From Jaminaea rosea (Eukaryota; Basidiomycota; Exobasidiomycetes; Microstromatales), in contig NW_020289989.1 of assembly GCF_003144245.1 (NCBI RefSeq), forward strand, positions 1 to 64,000: a DNA stretch of 64,000 bases, read 5' to 3'. The notes below the pieces were generated by a model. That model was given only the letters and a program-made list of their open reading frames with translations, ran no database searches and was not told the origin of the DNA. A program made the translations under genes and the position numbers. Below are positions 12,111 through 24,005 of this stretch, piece by piece; positions within the stretch are counted from its first letter, which is position 1, and the number at the start of each line of letters is the position of its first letter.

Positions 12111-12951
12111 GCCATCAGTCCAGCTCCTCGCTCCGTGGCGATCGAAGGCGGCTGCCCTCCACGCGGCAAAGTCGAAGTCAAAGAAGACGAGCTCGGCGAG
12201 AGAAGCACCGCCTAGCTCATGCCCGTCTCGTCTCGTCTCGCCTCATGCCGTCTCTGCCTCTTGAGCTCTCGACTTCTCCGCTCACGACTTGCGTCTCACG
12301 TCCCACGACTCGGCGTCTCGAACCTGAACCGCAACGATGCGTCTTGCTCCGATCGAAAAGCGTACTCTACACGAGTAGATGAAGGAGGTCTTGGCTTGGT
12401 ATCAAATCGTGCGTGCACGGTGCACGGTCTTGCGGCGACTTTTCCCTTCTTTGCCAGGCCTGCCTTGCCGGTCTCGACCCTCGTCCCGCTGCGCGCTTGC
12501 TGTGAGCGAACGAACGCTCGTGGTGTGTGTGTATGTGAGACGATTATCATGCTGCTTCGCGGATGTTCGCTCGAAATAGACGATACGACACGGCACGACA
12601 CGATGCGTTCTGCCTTCGTTCGGCGCAGCGCTGCGCCCACGCCCGCGTGCGTCTCGCTCGAGGGAAGGGTCGTACCCTATTAGGCGCTTTACGCTCAAAT
12701 CGGGCGGGCGCACTTGCCTCCTTGCGAGGGCGTACTTGCTCCTCGGCAAGTCGGGTGCGAGCACAGCACAGCATTAAAGTCCCGACGACGGGCGGGGCGA
12801 GGTGAGGCGAGGCGAGGCGAGGATAGGATGGAAGGCGTGGACGGGAAGGCGTGGACGTGGGACATTACAGAAACGTTCCAAGGAGGCGAGAGAGAAGGAC
12901 GCACGGGCTACCGATATTGCCACCGAGATTGGGATCGAGTTTCCACGCCCC

Positions 12952-12993
12952 TCGTCTCGTCTGGTCTCGTCTGGCCTCGTCTGGTCTCGTCTT
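12952..12993. repeat. 10-bp tandem repeat TCTCGTCTGG
   Basis: About four imperfect copies of TCTCGTCTGG. A related GAGGCGAGGC array lies just upstream at 12796-12823. Confidence 0.7.
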
Positions 12994-13273
12994 GACGTCG
13001 AAAGGGCTAGACGTTGCGTTTGCGATGTTCTCACCCACGCTCAGCCTTGGCAACAAAAGACCCGCCTGTCTCTGCGCCACCCCTCTGCGCCGCTGCCGGG
13101 GGCCCTGCGTTCGAATGACACGCAGGTGCGACGGGACCCCTGCCACCACTGCACCACATGACATATCGGGTCGAGCGAGACCCGTTCGAGGGGCCGTGGT
13201 TACATTGCGACGGGACGAATGCGCTCACTTTTTGCTTCCATCGCCTGTGGCGAGGACGTCGAGTCGAGAAGCA

Positions 13274-13349
13274 GCGGCTTACCCTCGAAGCGGCTTACCC
13301 TCGAAGCGGCTTGCCCTCGAAGCGGCTTGCCCTCGAAGCGGCTTACCAT
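13274..13349. repeat. 16-bp tandem repeat (about 4.7 copies)
   Basis: Unit GCGGCTTACCCTCGAA, copies starting at 13274, 13290, 13306, 13322 and 13338, differing only by an A/G change (TTACC or TTGCC) and in the truncated last copy. Confidence 0.9.
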
Positions 13350-14919
13350 CTCTTTTCGCTTCTTCTCCTCTCCCTCACCATTCCATCCCATCCCAATCCC
13401 ATCGCCTCGCTCGCCGCCCGCCCTCGCCCTCCAACGTCATCCTCTCTCGCCCTCTCGGTGCTTGGCTCTTGCCGATCAGGCACCGCTTCTGCCGCCCGCC
13501 TGCCCCGCTCGCAGCGCCCGCCTGTCATTTGTTTGTGTGGCCGCCGCCGCCGCCGCCGTCGCGCTTGGCCCGTCCGTCCCTCTTTCGCCGCCCCGTGGTG
13601 AGCCTGGGCCCTTTTTTGACTTTCCTCTTTTTTTTTGGTTGGTTGTTTTCTCTGCCCTTTTCCAGACTCAGCGTGTGAAGCCCATCGCGCACCGCACCGC
13701 CTCGCCCGCGCCGCACCGCTCGCTGCCTGCCTGCCTGCCTGCGTGCTTGTCAACCAACACAGCGGAGCAGAACGACGACGCAAGACGCGAGCAAGCAAGC
13801 AAGCAAGCACGGACGGAGAGACCAATCGACCGACCGACCGACCGAAGGGCCTGCCTGCTGCGCGGACGGCCGCTCGCTCTCGTCAAGTGAAGGTGAGTTG
13901 CAGGCGGCGCAGGGCGCAGATTGGACTTTGGGCCGATTTCCATTCCATCCAATCAGCGCTCCCCTTGTCATCGCATCGCCCTCGCCATCCATCGTGCAGC
14001 GAAGGGGGTGCGACTACCCAGAGTCTTTGGGACGACGAACACGACGAGCTGGCTCGACGACCTCGATACGAACGGACGACGCCCGCGACTTGTACGCTTA
14101 CGCCCACGCACAAGCCCACGCCCACGACTCGCGCTCGCCACACGATCCACCCACGCATCTCCCGTTCGGGCCTCGGGGCAGCGAAGACGCTTCACGCTCG
14201 ACGCTCTACGCCTCACACGTCGTCACGCCTCCGTCGATCCGAGCTTTCTCTACGCTCAGATCTCGATTCGAAAGCGGTAGGCGGACGTGAGAACGGCCCG
14301 GCCTAGGACCAGCTGTTCGCAGCCCAGTTCGCGAGCCTACGTCGTGGACGTGGACGACGACGGCGACGTTTCTGCTTGCTACCAACCTCGTCGACGCATC
14401 TCTGTTCCTCCTCATCCTCACGCTTCGCCGATCCGTCACACGTGGTCACTTTTCCTGACGCAACGTTCTGCTCCTCGCCCTCTGCGACGTCATCATCAGC
14501 ATCGCCACCTTGGCCCACAAGTGAGTAGCAGGTAATGTCCGGCGGCGGATGAGGCTTTCGAGTGCGGACGGGGGGGAAGGGCTCGGCGGACGGGGGAAAG
14601 GGCGGTCCAATGGCTCGGCATAGGGCGGCCATCTCTCGCCCTCGTGCCACTTGCAAGCCGCTATCCCGCCGCCCGCCCTCATTGCCGTCGCCGTCGCCTC
14701 CGTCGTCACCCTCGTTGACCGACCGGCCAGATTGGCAGTGAATGTGGAAGCGACGCCGACGCCGAAGGGGCGTGGGGCTGTCGTTTGCGCTTGCTCTTGC
14801 GCTGCTGCTGGAGAATCCATCAACTGACGTCGACTTTCCTTCGCTTCCACTCCACTCCACTCGACTCGACTTCCTCTCCTCGCCGCACGCAGCTCTCGTA
14901 GCTCCGGCTGTCAGAGGGC

Positions 14920-16466
14920 ATGTCCACATCGACGGCGCTGCAGCAGGACCACCATCATTCGAGACTATACAGCAATCACCACCCACCACGTCCACGACAC
15001 TTTGCGATTCCGTCCCTCCACGCCGCATCGCCACGCATGCAGCACCCGCCGCCCGCCGTCGAGGCAGAGGGCAGGCCGCGTGGTAGCAGCAGCAGCAGTA
15101 GCAGCAACAGTAGTCGTAGCAGTAGCAGCGCCGCGAGGTCGCCCTCCATGTCAAGGCCAGCCAGTCGCGCCAGTCGAATGCAGTCCCCGCCATTGAAGAG
15201 GGCCACGCGCGAGGAGAGCGCCGAGGAGCGTGGTGCTTCTCACAAGGTGCCAAAGATGGAGGGCGAAGCAGATGTTACCACTGGCGCAGGCGCCGGTCCT
15301 ACGTCGTCACCTCCGTCTCAGCCACATCGCGAGCAGCGTAACTACACTTGGCAGCCGCCCTCGAGCGCAGCTACGGGCAGCTTGATGAGCATCACCACCA
15401 TCAGCTCGCCCGTCAGGAGTGGCGGAGGCGGCGGCTCATCGACGGCGCAGGAACGTACCCACTTCTCACCTCTGCCATCCCGCAGTCGCTTGCCCGGCAT
15501 CGCGAGCCTGTCTGCTCGCCCTACATCCCCACCGCCTCAAGTAGCCCGCGTCAACGCCCCTCGCAGCTTCGTGGCAGCAAATCCAGGCCCCTCCTCGAAC
15601 GTCGCCATGCTCGCCACTCGGAGCGCATTTCCTTCTTCTTCCTCGTCTCCACGCTCCACCTCCGCACTCCCTCCCATCACAACAGCAGCAGCAGCGACAG
15701 CGGCGGGCCCCTCTACCTCGGCAGCGCAGTACGGGTCAGGCAGTCTTCCCACACCGCTACAACCAGCGGGAAGCGCCTCCCCCTCGCTCACGGCACAGCA
15801 ACTCTCTGGCTGCCCGCCGATCCACCCAGCCCTCACCGGCCTGCCCGGCTCGGGCTCTGGTCCAGGCAATAAGCAGCAGCCTTCCTTTGTCGCCAAGCTC
15901 TACTCCATGCTCGAGGACGAAGCCACAGGGGAGATGATCACCTGGGGTCCACAGGGAGACGTCTTCTCCGTAGCCAACCCTGCCGAGTTCTCCCGCGTCG
16001 TCCTGCCCGTCTGGTTCAAGCATGCAAATTGGCAAAGCTTCGTCCGCCAGCTCAACATGTACGGCTTCCACAAGGTGAACCACACCTTCTCTGGCGCGCC
16101 CAATGAGGAGGTACAAATCTGGGAGTTCAAGCATCCGTCCTTTCGCAGGGGAGAGGTGGCCCTCTTGGCCGAGATTAAGCGCAAGTCGTCGCGACACAAG
16201 CGCACAGGCAGTACGAGCCAGAGCTTCAGTGGATCACTGCACGGCGTAGACTTTGATGGGAGGATGCGATCGCGCAGCTCGACGCCCGTCGACCCTTACG
16301 AGGCGGCAGGAGCCCTCCCGCCAGGCTACATGGGCGGCGAGGACCCGCGCTACGCAGCACGACCTGACTTTGGAGCGGGCGAGGCGTTCCCCGGCCAGCA
16401 CCCCGCGGCCCACGCTCGCGTGCGCAGCTTGACTGACGCGGCCATGCGCGGCGAGCGGGCCATGGT

Positions 16467-16499
<33 letters not shown>

Positions 16500-17223
16500 G
16501 GCACCGATGAGCAATCCGGCGGCGGCAGCATGGGGTGCGCCCCTCCCCTCTGGCCACGCTAAGGCGGCCAGTATTGCCATCGGCCCGCCCCCCTCCCACC
16601 CATCCTACGCAGGCGGCGCTGAGTCCGGTCCATCCCATGTCAACGTCAACGTCGAGCAAGGAGACCCCACGGGCGCGGGTGCGAGTGCGGGCGCATCCTC
16701 CGTACCGGACCGCATCGACGCCATCATCCGACACAGCGACTACCTCGAGAAGCAAGTGCGCGCTCTATCGGACAACGTCCGTCTCCTCACCGAAGAGCTC
16801 CACGCCGTATCCCGCGAAGAGGCAACGGGGAAAGCCCACTTGCTACGCCTCGTGCATCGATTGGCGGGAGTCGTAGCCCTCAGCCCGAATGCAAATGCGA
16901 GCGCGGCGGGCGCATCGTCGGGGGGTCAGGAGGCGGCGCAGCGTCGTCAGATGTTGGACGTGTACCAGAGCGAGATCACTAGCTTGGCACATTACCTCGG
17001 CATCGATACTGGATTCATCAACGTCACTGCAGGCAGTGGCGGCGGTGCCACTGCGCCCGGATCTATGTCCTCTCCGCCTCCCCTCCCGGCCACGGCTGCG
17101 GCTGCGGCTGCGAGCGCTGGGGGTTCGCGGTCATCCAACCTGCCTCCCCCACCGCCTCCGCGCGCGCCGGCTCCTCATCATCGCGCTGGTGCTGGAGGAT
17201 CCTTTTCCTTTCCACGACGTTGA
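14920..17223 (+). CDS. HSF-type DNA-binding transcription factor
   Basis: Nuclear regulator with a heat-shock-factor winged-helix domain, 767 residues, no intron. The domain (about residues 323-430) shows FVAKLYSMLED, VLPVWFKHANWQSFVRQLNM, YGFHKVNHTF and WEFKHPSFRRGEVALLAEIK, followed by a basic RHKR stretch. A predicted coiled coil for oligomerisation is at about 594-650 (DYLEKQVRALSDNVRLLTEE). Flanks are low-complexity: Ser-rich N terminus, a Gln run near residue 516, and a Pro/Ala C terminus. Fungal HSF-domain proteins include Hsf1, Sfl1 and Skn7; Skn7 is excluded because there is no receiver domain. Hsf1 and Sfl1 cannot be separated with confidence here, though the long Ser/Pro-rich arms and the LPVWFKHANWQSF wording fit either. 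Confidence 0.9.
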
Positions 17224-17470
17224 GCCGAGCGGCGCGGCGCCAAGCTCTACGTCTTCTCTCCCGTCTCCTCGTCCCTGCCTCCGTCCTCGTATCTGCGCTT
17301 GTGCTCTGTCATCTGTCTCTCGCCTCTCACTCACTCATCACGCCTCACGCCTTTCACTCATCACGCGATCCTGTAGCCACCACAATATGCTGTAATTGAC
17401 AACCCGCGATAGCAGCGCGAAAATGCGATGCGACGATTTGAGGCTCTATTCTCGCACCGTGCGCACCGTG

Positions 17471-20400
17471 CTACCAGTCCACGCCAAGCAGCGCGCTCCC
17501 ACCTGGAGCCCGCTCGATCTCGCTCAATCGCCTCGCCATCCAATCGTCACTCCCGTTGCTCCCGCTCGCAGCAGACTCTGCCGCCGCAAAGCGATGCTGC
17601 GGCGCTCGCCGTGGTTCAACGTCGGGCACACGAGGGCGTAGACGCTGGATCGGCGCGACGGCAGTCGGGACCGGAGCCGTGGCCGTGTTGGCGGCCGAGA
17701 CGCTACGTTGTCGACGCACGCTCACCCGACGGGGCAGGCTGGTTAGAGCTGCCCCTTCGTCCTGCGAGAGGACTGCCCCGATCGACGCGCTGCGTTGGTG
17801 TCGCGGCGAGGCGGGAGGAGCTGCGGCCGGCTGGCCCTCCGCGCCGCCGCCGAGGAAACGTCGGATCCCCAACGACCCGTTGCCCGCACTCGTCGGCCTC
17901 TCGCCACACGTCGTTGTAGATGCGCCTGTTGACCCTCGCGATCTCCCTCCACGCTCCAGCGTCTGTACAGTTGTCCAGTCTACGCTGGACTGCCCTCGTA
18001 TCGCTGCACCCGCCATGCTGTCCGTCGAGAGGGCCCGCTTCATGGAAACGGGCGAGTGCGGTGTGCTCATCATCTCTACGGCCTCGATATCCTCTACCTT
18101 CCTTCGTGAGGGGCTACGCGGGTGCAGCAAAGAAGCAAACCTCGCCGTCATCGGCGAAGCGGCAGGGCTGTGCGTCCCCTTCTCGACGTCGACATCGTCA
18201 TCGTATGACCACCTCGCCTCGCCCTCCTCGCTGATGCCGGGCACGCCGCATACGCCCGGATATCTGGCCCGCAACTCGGAGGCGACGCTTCGCTCAAACT
18301 GTTCCGCCTGCCTGCCCCGGATCAGCATCATCTGCGCCTTGCTGAAAAGCGAGTAAGGGACGTAGACGAAGGGTACGTTCGGGCTGACCTGGTCCGTGGG
18401 GATTGCTTGACTCGCATCGATCAACGGGTGTGCACCATCGCCGCGTTGCAGGTCCGCCCTCTCATCGGGTAACACCGCCTGCACGACGATCATCTGCGCC
18501 GGGTCCGTACTACCGTCGAGACTCGAGGGCACCTCGAGGATATCCGCCGAGAGACGCGCCGTAGACTTGAGTTGAGGGTAGAAACGCATGCTGTTCTCGA
18601 GCGCCTCAAGCGCAACGCCCAACGCTCGCTGGAACGAGGCCATCGTGTCGAGCGAGTCGCTCTCCGCCGCGAGGTTGCGCTCCTCGTCCTCCTCATCGTC
18701 GTCGCGAGCGCCGCGCAAGGCCTCGCGAGAAGAGCGAACGGCAGAGAGGGATTTCAGGCGCTCGCTCGCCTTGTTGGCTTCGCGGTGGCACGTCTCCGTG
18801 GCGTCCTCGAGGGTCATGCGATCCAGCAGCTTGACCCAGTAACGGATCTGCGGCGTTATTCCCTCGACTTTCGGAAGGCGGTACGCCGGGATCTGGTGGC
18901 GGGCAAACCCGTACACCAGGCTGTGCGGGCGTGGAGCAGGCAAGGTGGGTCAGCGTCCATCTCCACACCTCTACGATCGCGCCGCGCCGCGCCGCGCCTA
19001 CTCACGCTTCGAGCCCGCCGTACTGCGTCGTCGATGCTCGCACGCCGAACAGCCCCACGTAAACAGCCGGACCTGGCTGCACCACCGGCCTGGTCCCTCT
19101 CCGCGCGTACATCTTGAGTCGCCCCAGCCATGCCTCCATGTCCTTCTTCTGCACCGCGTAATGGTTTGCAAGGTGGCTCCCCAAGAAGCGCACATCCGTC
19201 ATGCGATACCCGCGCTGCAGGTAGCGCTCCTCCGACTCGCGCGACGTCGCATCATCTGACATGCGTCGCACAAGGAAGAGCATGGCCCCCTCGTTCTCTT
19301 TTTCACCCTCGGCAAAGATGGACGGCGGTCGACGATACACGCCCGATTCGGAAGCGTCCTCGCTGCTCGTCGTCTGGCTGCCATGCAGCGAGATGCCCGC
19401 CTCGCGCGCAGCCTGCTCTGCGGCCCTGCGCGTGCCCGTAGGCATCACCTGGTCGTAGAGGACGCCAATCCGCTGAAAAGGCACGTCGAGTTGCACGGCC
19501 AATTGCCCCGCCGCGTCGATGAAGCGGTCGCGAAAGTCGGCCAGGGCTTGTGGACTTCCCGGTGCGCCCGGACCCCCATCCAAGCTGCGGCGTCGCTCCA
19601 CGAGGCGGCTCCAGAAGGTAGAAGCGTTCCCCGATCTCTCAGGCTTGACGGCGTGCTCCAGCGCGAAGAGACGCATCGAGATGGCCTTGAGGAAGTCACT
19701 GACCATATCCCAGTCCCAGCTGACGGCGTACATCCATTGGAAAGTGCTCTGTCTGCGGTCCAGCGCCGTGAGGACCTCGCTGTGCCGCATAGGCGTCTCG
19801 ATGACTACCATGGGAAGCGTGCCGTCCTCTTTCACCAGTAGCTGGCCCTGCTTGTTGAACGTCGCCGAGCAAATGACGACTTTGCGCGCATTCTGGCGGG
19901 AGCGCTTGGCGACGAGGGTGTCGACGAGGGTGATGGCGAGGGAGAGGAGCAGGAAGAAGGCGCACATCACGGACGCGGCTACGAGGACTTGCGACTCGTT
20001 GCTGTGTCCGAGGGCTGCGACCTCGTTGACCAGATCAGCGCGAACGCGGTACCTGCGGCGGGCGGAGGGGCAGCGTGAGGTGAGTGCGGCCCTCTTCTTC
20101 TGCGTGTCATCGCTCGCACGCACTTGGTGCCTGCCATGCCCGTGTAATGCATCGACGAGACGGCTACGGCGAGGGCAAAGGCGCACAAGGCCCGCTTCCA
20201 CCATCCATCGTCCCAGTGCGCCTTGAAGCGGAAGAAGAGCGTCAAGGCCACCGTTGCGGCGGCCATTGCGAGAAGGATCGAGACGACCAAGACGGCTGGC
20301 TGGTACTCGACATGGAAGTTGCGCGTCCGGAACGATGCGCCTGACGCGGAGAGGGGAAGAGAAGGATGGGTCAGCTCGCCCAGCACACTCACGCGTGTCG

Positions 20401-20947
20401 CGGGCCGGCTCAGCTCACTGTAGTGCATGAAACCAATCGTAGCCCCCGTCGCTACGCCCGAGACGATGGCCCTCCAATATCGAAACGTCGTAAAGTCCAG
20501 GAGGAAGAAGGCGATGCATAGCGCCAGCAGCGGAACGATCAAGCTCAACGCCGTAAAGGCTGCACTGAACCCCACATGCCAATCCACATCTGGCGTGGGC
20601 TTCAATGTCATGCTGAACATGCCGATGCCGTGCATTCCCCAGATGCCTACGGCCGACTGCGCCATTGCTGCGAGGAAGAGGAGGGCGATATTGCGCGCCC
20701 CTTTGGAGGAGGTGCGCTTACCCAGAAGCAACAGGGCGGACCATGCTCCCAAGAAGGCGACGACTATAGATGCTACGACGACGCCCGCGGAGAAGTGTTG
20801 CGGGACTGGCGTGTGGATGTAGTGCTCCGCGAGGGCAGTCATGTCTGCGTGCGAGGAGGAGCAGGTCAGCATTATCACAAGGAGGACGGGCGTGCACGCC
20901 ACACACTTACTTCTCTGCCCGTCAGCCGGCATGGCGGCAGGATCCAT
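17471..20947 (-). CDS. MHYT-domain integral membrane signalling protein
   Basis: Fungal MHYT protein, a proposed sensor of oxygen, CO or NO through metal bound by conserved Met-His pairs. Exons on the minus strand: 20911-20947, 20124-20844, 19006-20052 and 17471-18920, giving 1084 residues. The first exon codes for only 12 residues. The N-terminal ~330 residues hold about seven or eight membrane segments with the three hallmark motifs MHGIGM, MHYSEL and MHYTGM. The C-terminal ~750 residues are cytosolic and of no known enzyme class; unlike bacterial MHYT proteins there is no GGDEF, EAL or kinase domain. They include a mixed helical region (about 400-800) and a Ser/Arg-rich tail with many possible phosphorylation sites (RRVSVRRQRSVS). 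Splice joints restore GTKYRVRADL and GGLEALVYGF, which read smoothly. Confidence 0.88.
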
Positions 20948-22334
20948 GGTGGGCGACGCGGCGGTGGTATCGAGGTGAGGAGAGAAAGAGTGGTGAAGAA
21001 GAAGAAGAAGGAGTCGCCGCTCGCTACGCTACAATATCAAAGCGACATCGCCCCTCTCGTATCGATCAAATGAATGAATCAACGAACGAAGTGTGGGCGT
21101 GCGCAACTCTTGGCCCTGAACCCCCTTCCCGCGATTGCGAGATGCGATTGAACAAAGACGAGGCACACTAAAAGCGAACAAGCGTGGGATCTCGCTCGCA
21201 CGTACGTACGCCCACCTGCTTGCTTGCTTGCTTGCTTGCCTACCTTGCCTGCCTTGCTTCCTGGCCTCGCTCACTTGCTGCTGCAGCAAGGCGAAGACGG
21301 GCCGGCTCACTCCTGCCTGCGTGATGCGTGAGAGCTATTAAGTTTGTGAGAAGCAAACGGCTGTCGCTGCCGCTGCTCCTGCTGCCGCTGCCGTGATTTG
21401 CGTGGGTGCTGGCTGTGTGCGGGAAGCTGATGCTGCTGCGTGCAGGCGGGCGGGCAGGCAGGCAGGGGGGAAGGGGCTCGGAGCAAGGAGTGAATGGGGG
21501 GGGCCACGGGACCTGAGTGGGTGGTGGTAACGAAGAGGAAGAAACGATTCGGGGGTCACACGAGGTCTTCGCGCCTCCCCTTTGGTTGCTTCAGGAACCC
21601 GAAGCCCAACTTCACTTGGCCGTCTCCCGTCTCCTTCTCCGCCGCCACCCACCGACCGCCCGACCAAATATTGCTCCGAAGAACGAGTGTCGTCGTTGAT
21701 GGTAAAACGCGGTCCGCGAACGGCTCGCTCCCTTTTGCCGCCTCTTTCTATCTGAGGTCTGGTCTGGACCCCGCTCGCTGGCTCACTGATCCGCTCGTAG
21801 ACGACGTACCGAATGCAATGCATCGAGCAAGAGCAGGTCAATGAGGCAACGCCGCAAGCAGGGCCGCAAGGAGCCATCCCTCCCTTCCTTGCCCTGCCCT
21901 GGCCTGGCCTGTCTGTCGTGCCCTGCCTGCCCTTTTGTTTCGGGGTTCCAAACTTTAAATGTGGCGTGGGGACTGGATATGAGGCACGGAGCTACACGCG
22001 GTACACGGAGAGGAGAGGAGATGCTGGGTCGGTCATTACGTTGGGCAACGCTTCGGTACGTTGATACGCAGCCCGAAAGACGGTGCGCGAGGCGAGAGGA
22101 AGCCGGTGCGGTGCGGTGCTTTTGGTCAAGGTTGGGGGCAAGGGTTCGATGTGCGCGGGGTTGAGAGAGATAGCGTGGGCTTAGCGTGTGTGCGCGAGGG
22201 CGCGGGAGTGGACCTCTCTCCTCAAGGTCAGGCGAAGAGCAACCGCGTGGCAGGGTGTGCGGGGATCTAGATGATGACATACGCAGAACAAGACGTCTAG
22301 GTGTGCATGAGAAGAACAAGAAGCACACACACGT
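20948..22334. other. Intergenic region
   Basis: Space between the divergent start of the MHYT gene and the 3' end of the Dpb3-like gene. It contains a TGCT/TTGC tetranucleotide run (21215-21240) and CTGCC repeats (21360-21480). No open frame shows a recognisable domain; the longer frames on both strands overlap one another and look accidental. Confidence 0.5.
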
Positions 22335-23406
22335 CTAGCCACGCATGGGAGGAAGTGGCCTCACCTCCTGTACCTCGCTCGCAGTCCCCTGCAACGCCTC
22401 GCCCGCAGCCCTCGCCGTGCCTGGCAACAGGGCATGCTCCCTCATCTGATCCTCGGCCGTCACGTCGTGCGCGTGAGCCGCTCCGCCTCCGTTCATCGCC
22501 CGCTCCTCCCCATCCCCATCGTCATCGCCCATCCTAGCCGCCGCCGCCGCCTCCTCTCGCTCCTCCGCCTCAGCCTCAGCCTCAGCTTCAGCAATCGCCC
22601 CGGCTCCACTCTCCATGCTAGCCGCAAAATCGGCATGACGCTGTCTCTCAGTCAAGGCCTGGGAGAGCGGGATGGACTGCGGGACTACATCCATGAGGAA
22701 CTCGAGGTGCGGCGTACTCTTGATGGCGCGGGATACGTCCCGGTACACGACGGCTTTGCGCTTGTCTAGGCGTGCTTGTGTGTAGGCGGATTCGACGAGG
22801 TGGTGAATGTAGATTTCCTGCCAGGCGACGCGCGAGAAGAAAGAAGGGATAACGTCAGCTACTGCCATTTCGAAGCACGAAGACTGCTTGCGGCTCGCGC
22901 GCACGCACACATGCCTTGCCGATGGCGAAGGTGGCCTCTTTCCCACAGGCGTCCACATCCGGGTCGCTGAGGATGATCTTCTTGACTCTGGCAGTAGGAA
23001 GTTGTGAAGTACCCGGCTTGCGTGATGCTCGCAGTGCTGCAGCGATGGTGTGAGGTCCTCCTTTGCGTGGAAGGGTCTTTGGACCTTTCTGCTTGCCCAT
23101 TGTGAGGTTGGCGGCATTGGGGTTGGAAGGACCAGCTTCGGCTTCCACGCGCGCCTCTTCGTCCTCATCTCCGTCGCCTTCGCCCTCCTCGCCCGCACTA
23201 TCCTCGCCAATGTCCTCGACATCATCGTCATCCGCTGCGGCTGCTTCTGTCTCCTCGTCCTGAGCTCCTCGCCCCGCTTCTTCCTCCTCTGCTTCGGCGC
23301 CGACTTCGGGCTGTATCGCCTCGCCTGCTGGTGGAGTGGAGCCAGGAGCGTCCAGCTCGTTGCCGCCTATGTTTCCCGTGAGGGCTGAAGAGGGGATGGA
23401 GGCCAT
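22335..23406 (-). CDS. Histone-fold protein, Dpb3/POLE4/CHRAC-like
   Basis: Small DNA polymerase epsilon or chromatin-remodelling subunit of the NF-YC/H2A histone-fold type. Exons 22909-23406 and 22335-22817 give 326 residues. The N-terminal ~115 residues are very acidic (GEEGEGDGDEDEEA). The histone fold follows: LPTARVKKIILSDPDVDACG, KEATFAIGKACEIYIHHLVE and YRDVSRAIKSTPHLEFLMDV. The splice TGT|GTGCGT...CAG|GAA was chosen because it keeps phase and rebuilds GKACEIYIHHLVE; the GT two bases earlier gives a stop. The tail is an acidic Ala-Glu repeat. It would pair with a Dpb4/CHRAC17-type partner not seen in this window. The 3' end may hold one more small intron (a GTGAGG lies near 22368), so the last residues are uncertain. 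It is divergent from MOZART1 over 180 bp. Confidence 0.8.
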
Positions 23407-23585
23407 GCTGGTCGCGGACGAGAAGGCAATGACTGAGTTGTGGTGGAGACGAGGATGAATGCAATCCGCTGCGTGTCTCTCTCTCTCTCCGCGCCCGCCG
23501 CGTGTCTCTCTGTCCGCGTGTCGAGACGCGCTCGTCCAATCAAGACAAAGTGCAAGCAGCAACACGCACTCTCCCTTTACTCGAC

Positions 23586-23993
23586 ATGGATCAACGCAGA
23601 GAGGCTGCTGCGCCTCGTTCTTCGAGCGCCACGGGAGCAGTGGGGCATCGTCCCTCCGACGAGGGATTCGAAAGTGCGTTGCCTCCCCCTTCTTCTACTA
23701 GGCTGCTCGCATTCATGCTGACCCCTCCATCGTCTTCCTCACTCGCTAGTCCTCGACGATCTATCCCGCCTACTCCAGACGGGACTCACACGCTCAGAGC
23801 TCAAGGCCTGCATCAATCTCCTCCAGCAAGGGCAGAGCGCTGATGGTCTGGCGGTGAGTATCGCGGCGTACGAGTGGAGAGGTGCGCGTAGGCGGGGGGG
23901 GGGGGGGAAAGAGGCTGATGCTAATCTCCACTCTTTTTCCCCCCACACCCGCAGAAGGTCGTCCAGGACTTGAGGGCAGAGGCTGAAAAGTGA
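23586..23993 (+). CDS. MZT1: Mitotic-spindle organizing protein 1 (MOZART1)
   Basis: Very small gamma-tubulin complex subunit that binds the N-termini of GCP proteins and brings the complex to spindle pole bodies. Exons 23586-23673, 23750-23853 and 23955-23993 encode 76 residues, the usual family length. After a variable 30-residue start the protein shows the three-helix core: EILDDLSRLLQTGLTRSELK, ACINLLQQGQSADGLAKVVQ and DLRAEAEK. The phase-1 joint between exons 1 and 2 creates the Ile of FEILDD. Intron 2 contains a run of about 14 G residues at 23895-23908. Because it is split into three pieces and short, it would be missed by length-based gene finding. Confidence 0.88.
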
Positions 23994-24005
23994 GGGTGTG
24001 AGGGC

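Larger units (their letters stand above)
10692..14919. other. Gene-poor, repeat-rich region and leader of the HSF-type gene
   Basis: No open frame here carries a recognisable domain. The stretch 11080-12110 is a degenerate repeat field, 12780-13350 holds several short tandem arrays, and 13380-14900 is C/T-rich with many GACC, TGCC and AAGC microrepeats. The part next to 14920 is likely to be the 5' leader of the HSF-type gene; strong donor-like sites (GTGAGT at 13891 and 14521) suggest leader introns, but I cannot define their ends. Confidence 0.5.

Noticed and set aside
22855-23565. Longer start of the Dpb3-like protein at 23565
   Set aside because: The extra residues are unrelated to the acidic N terminus and would leave almost no space for the MZT1 promoter; 23406 is the better start.
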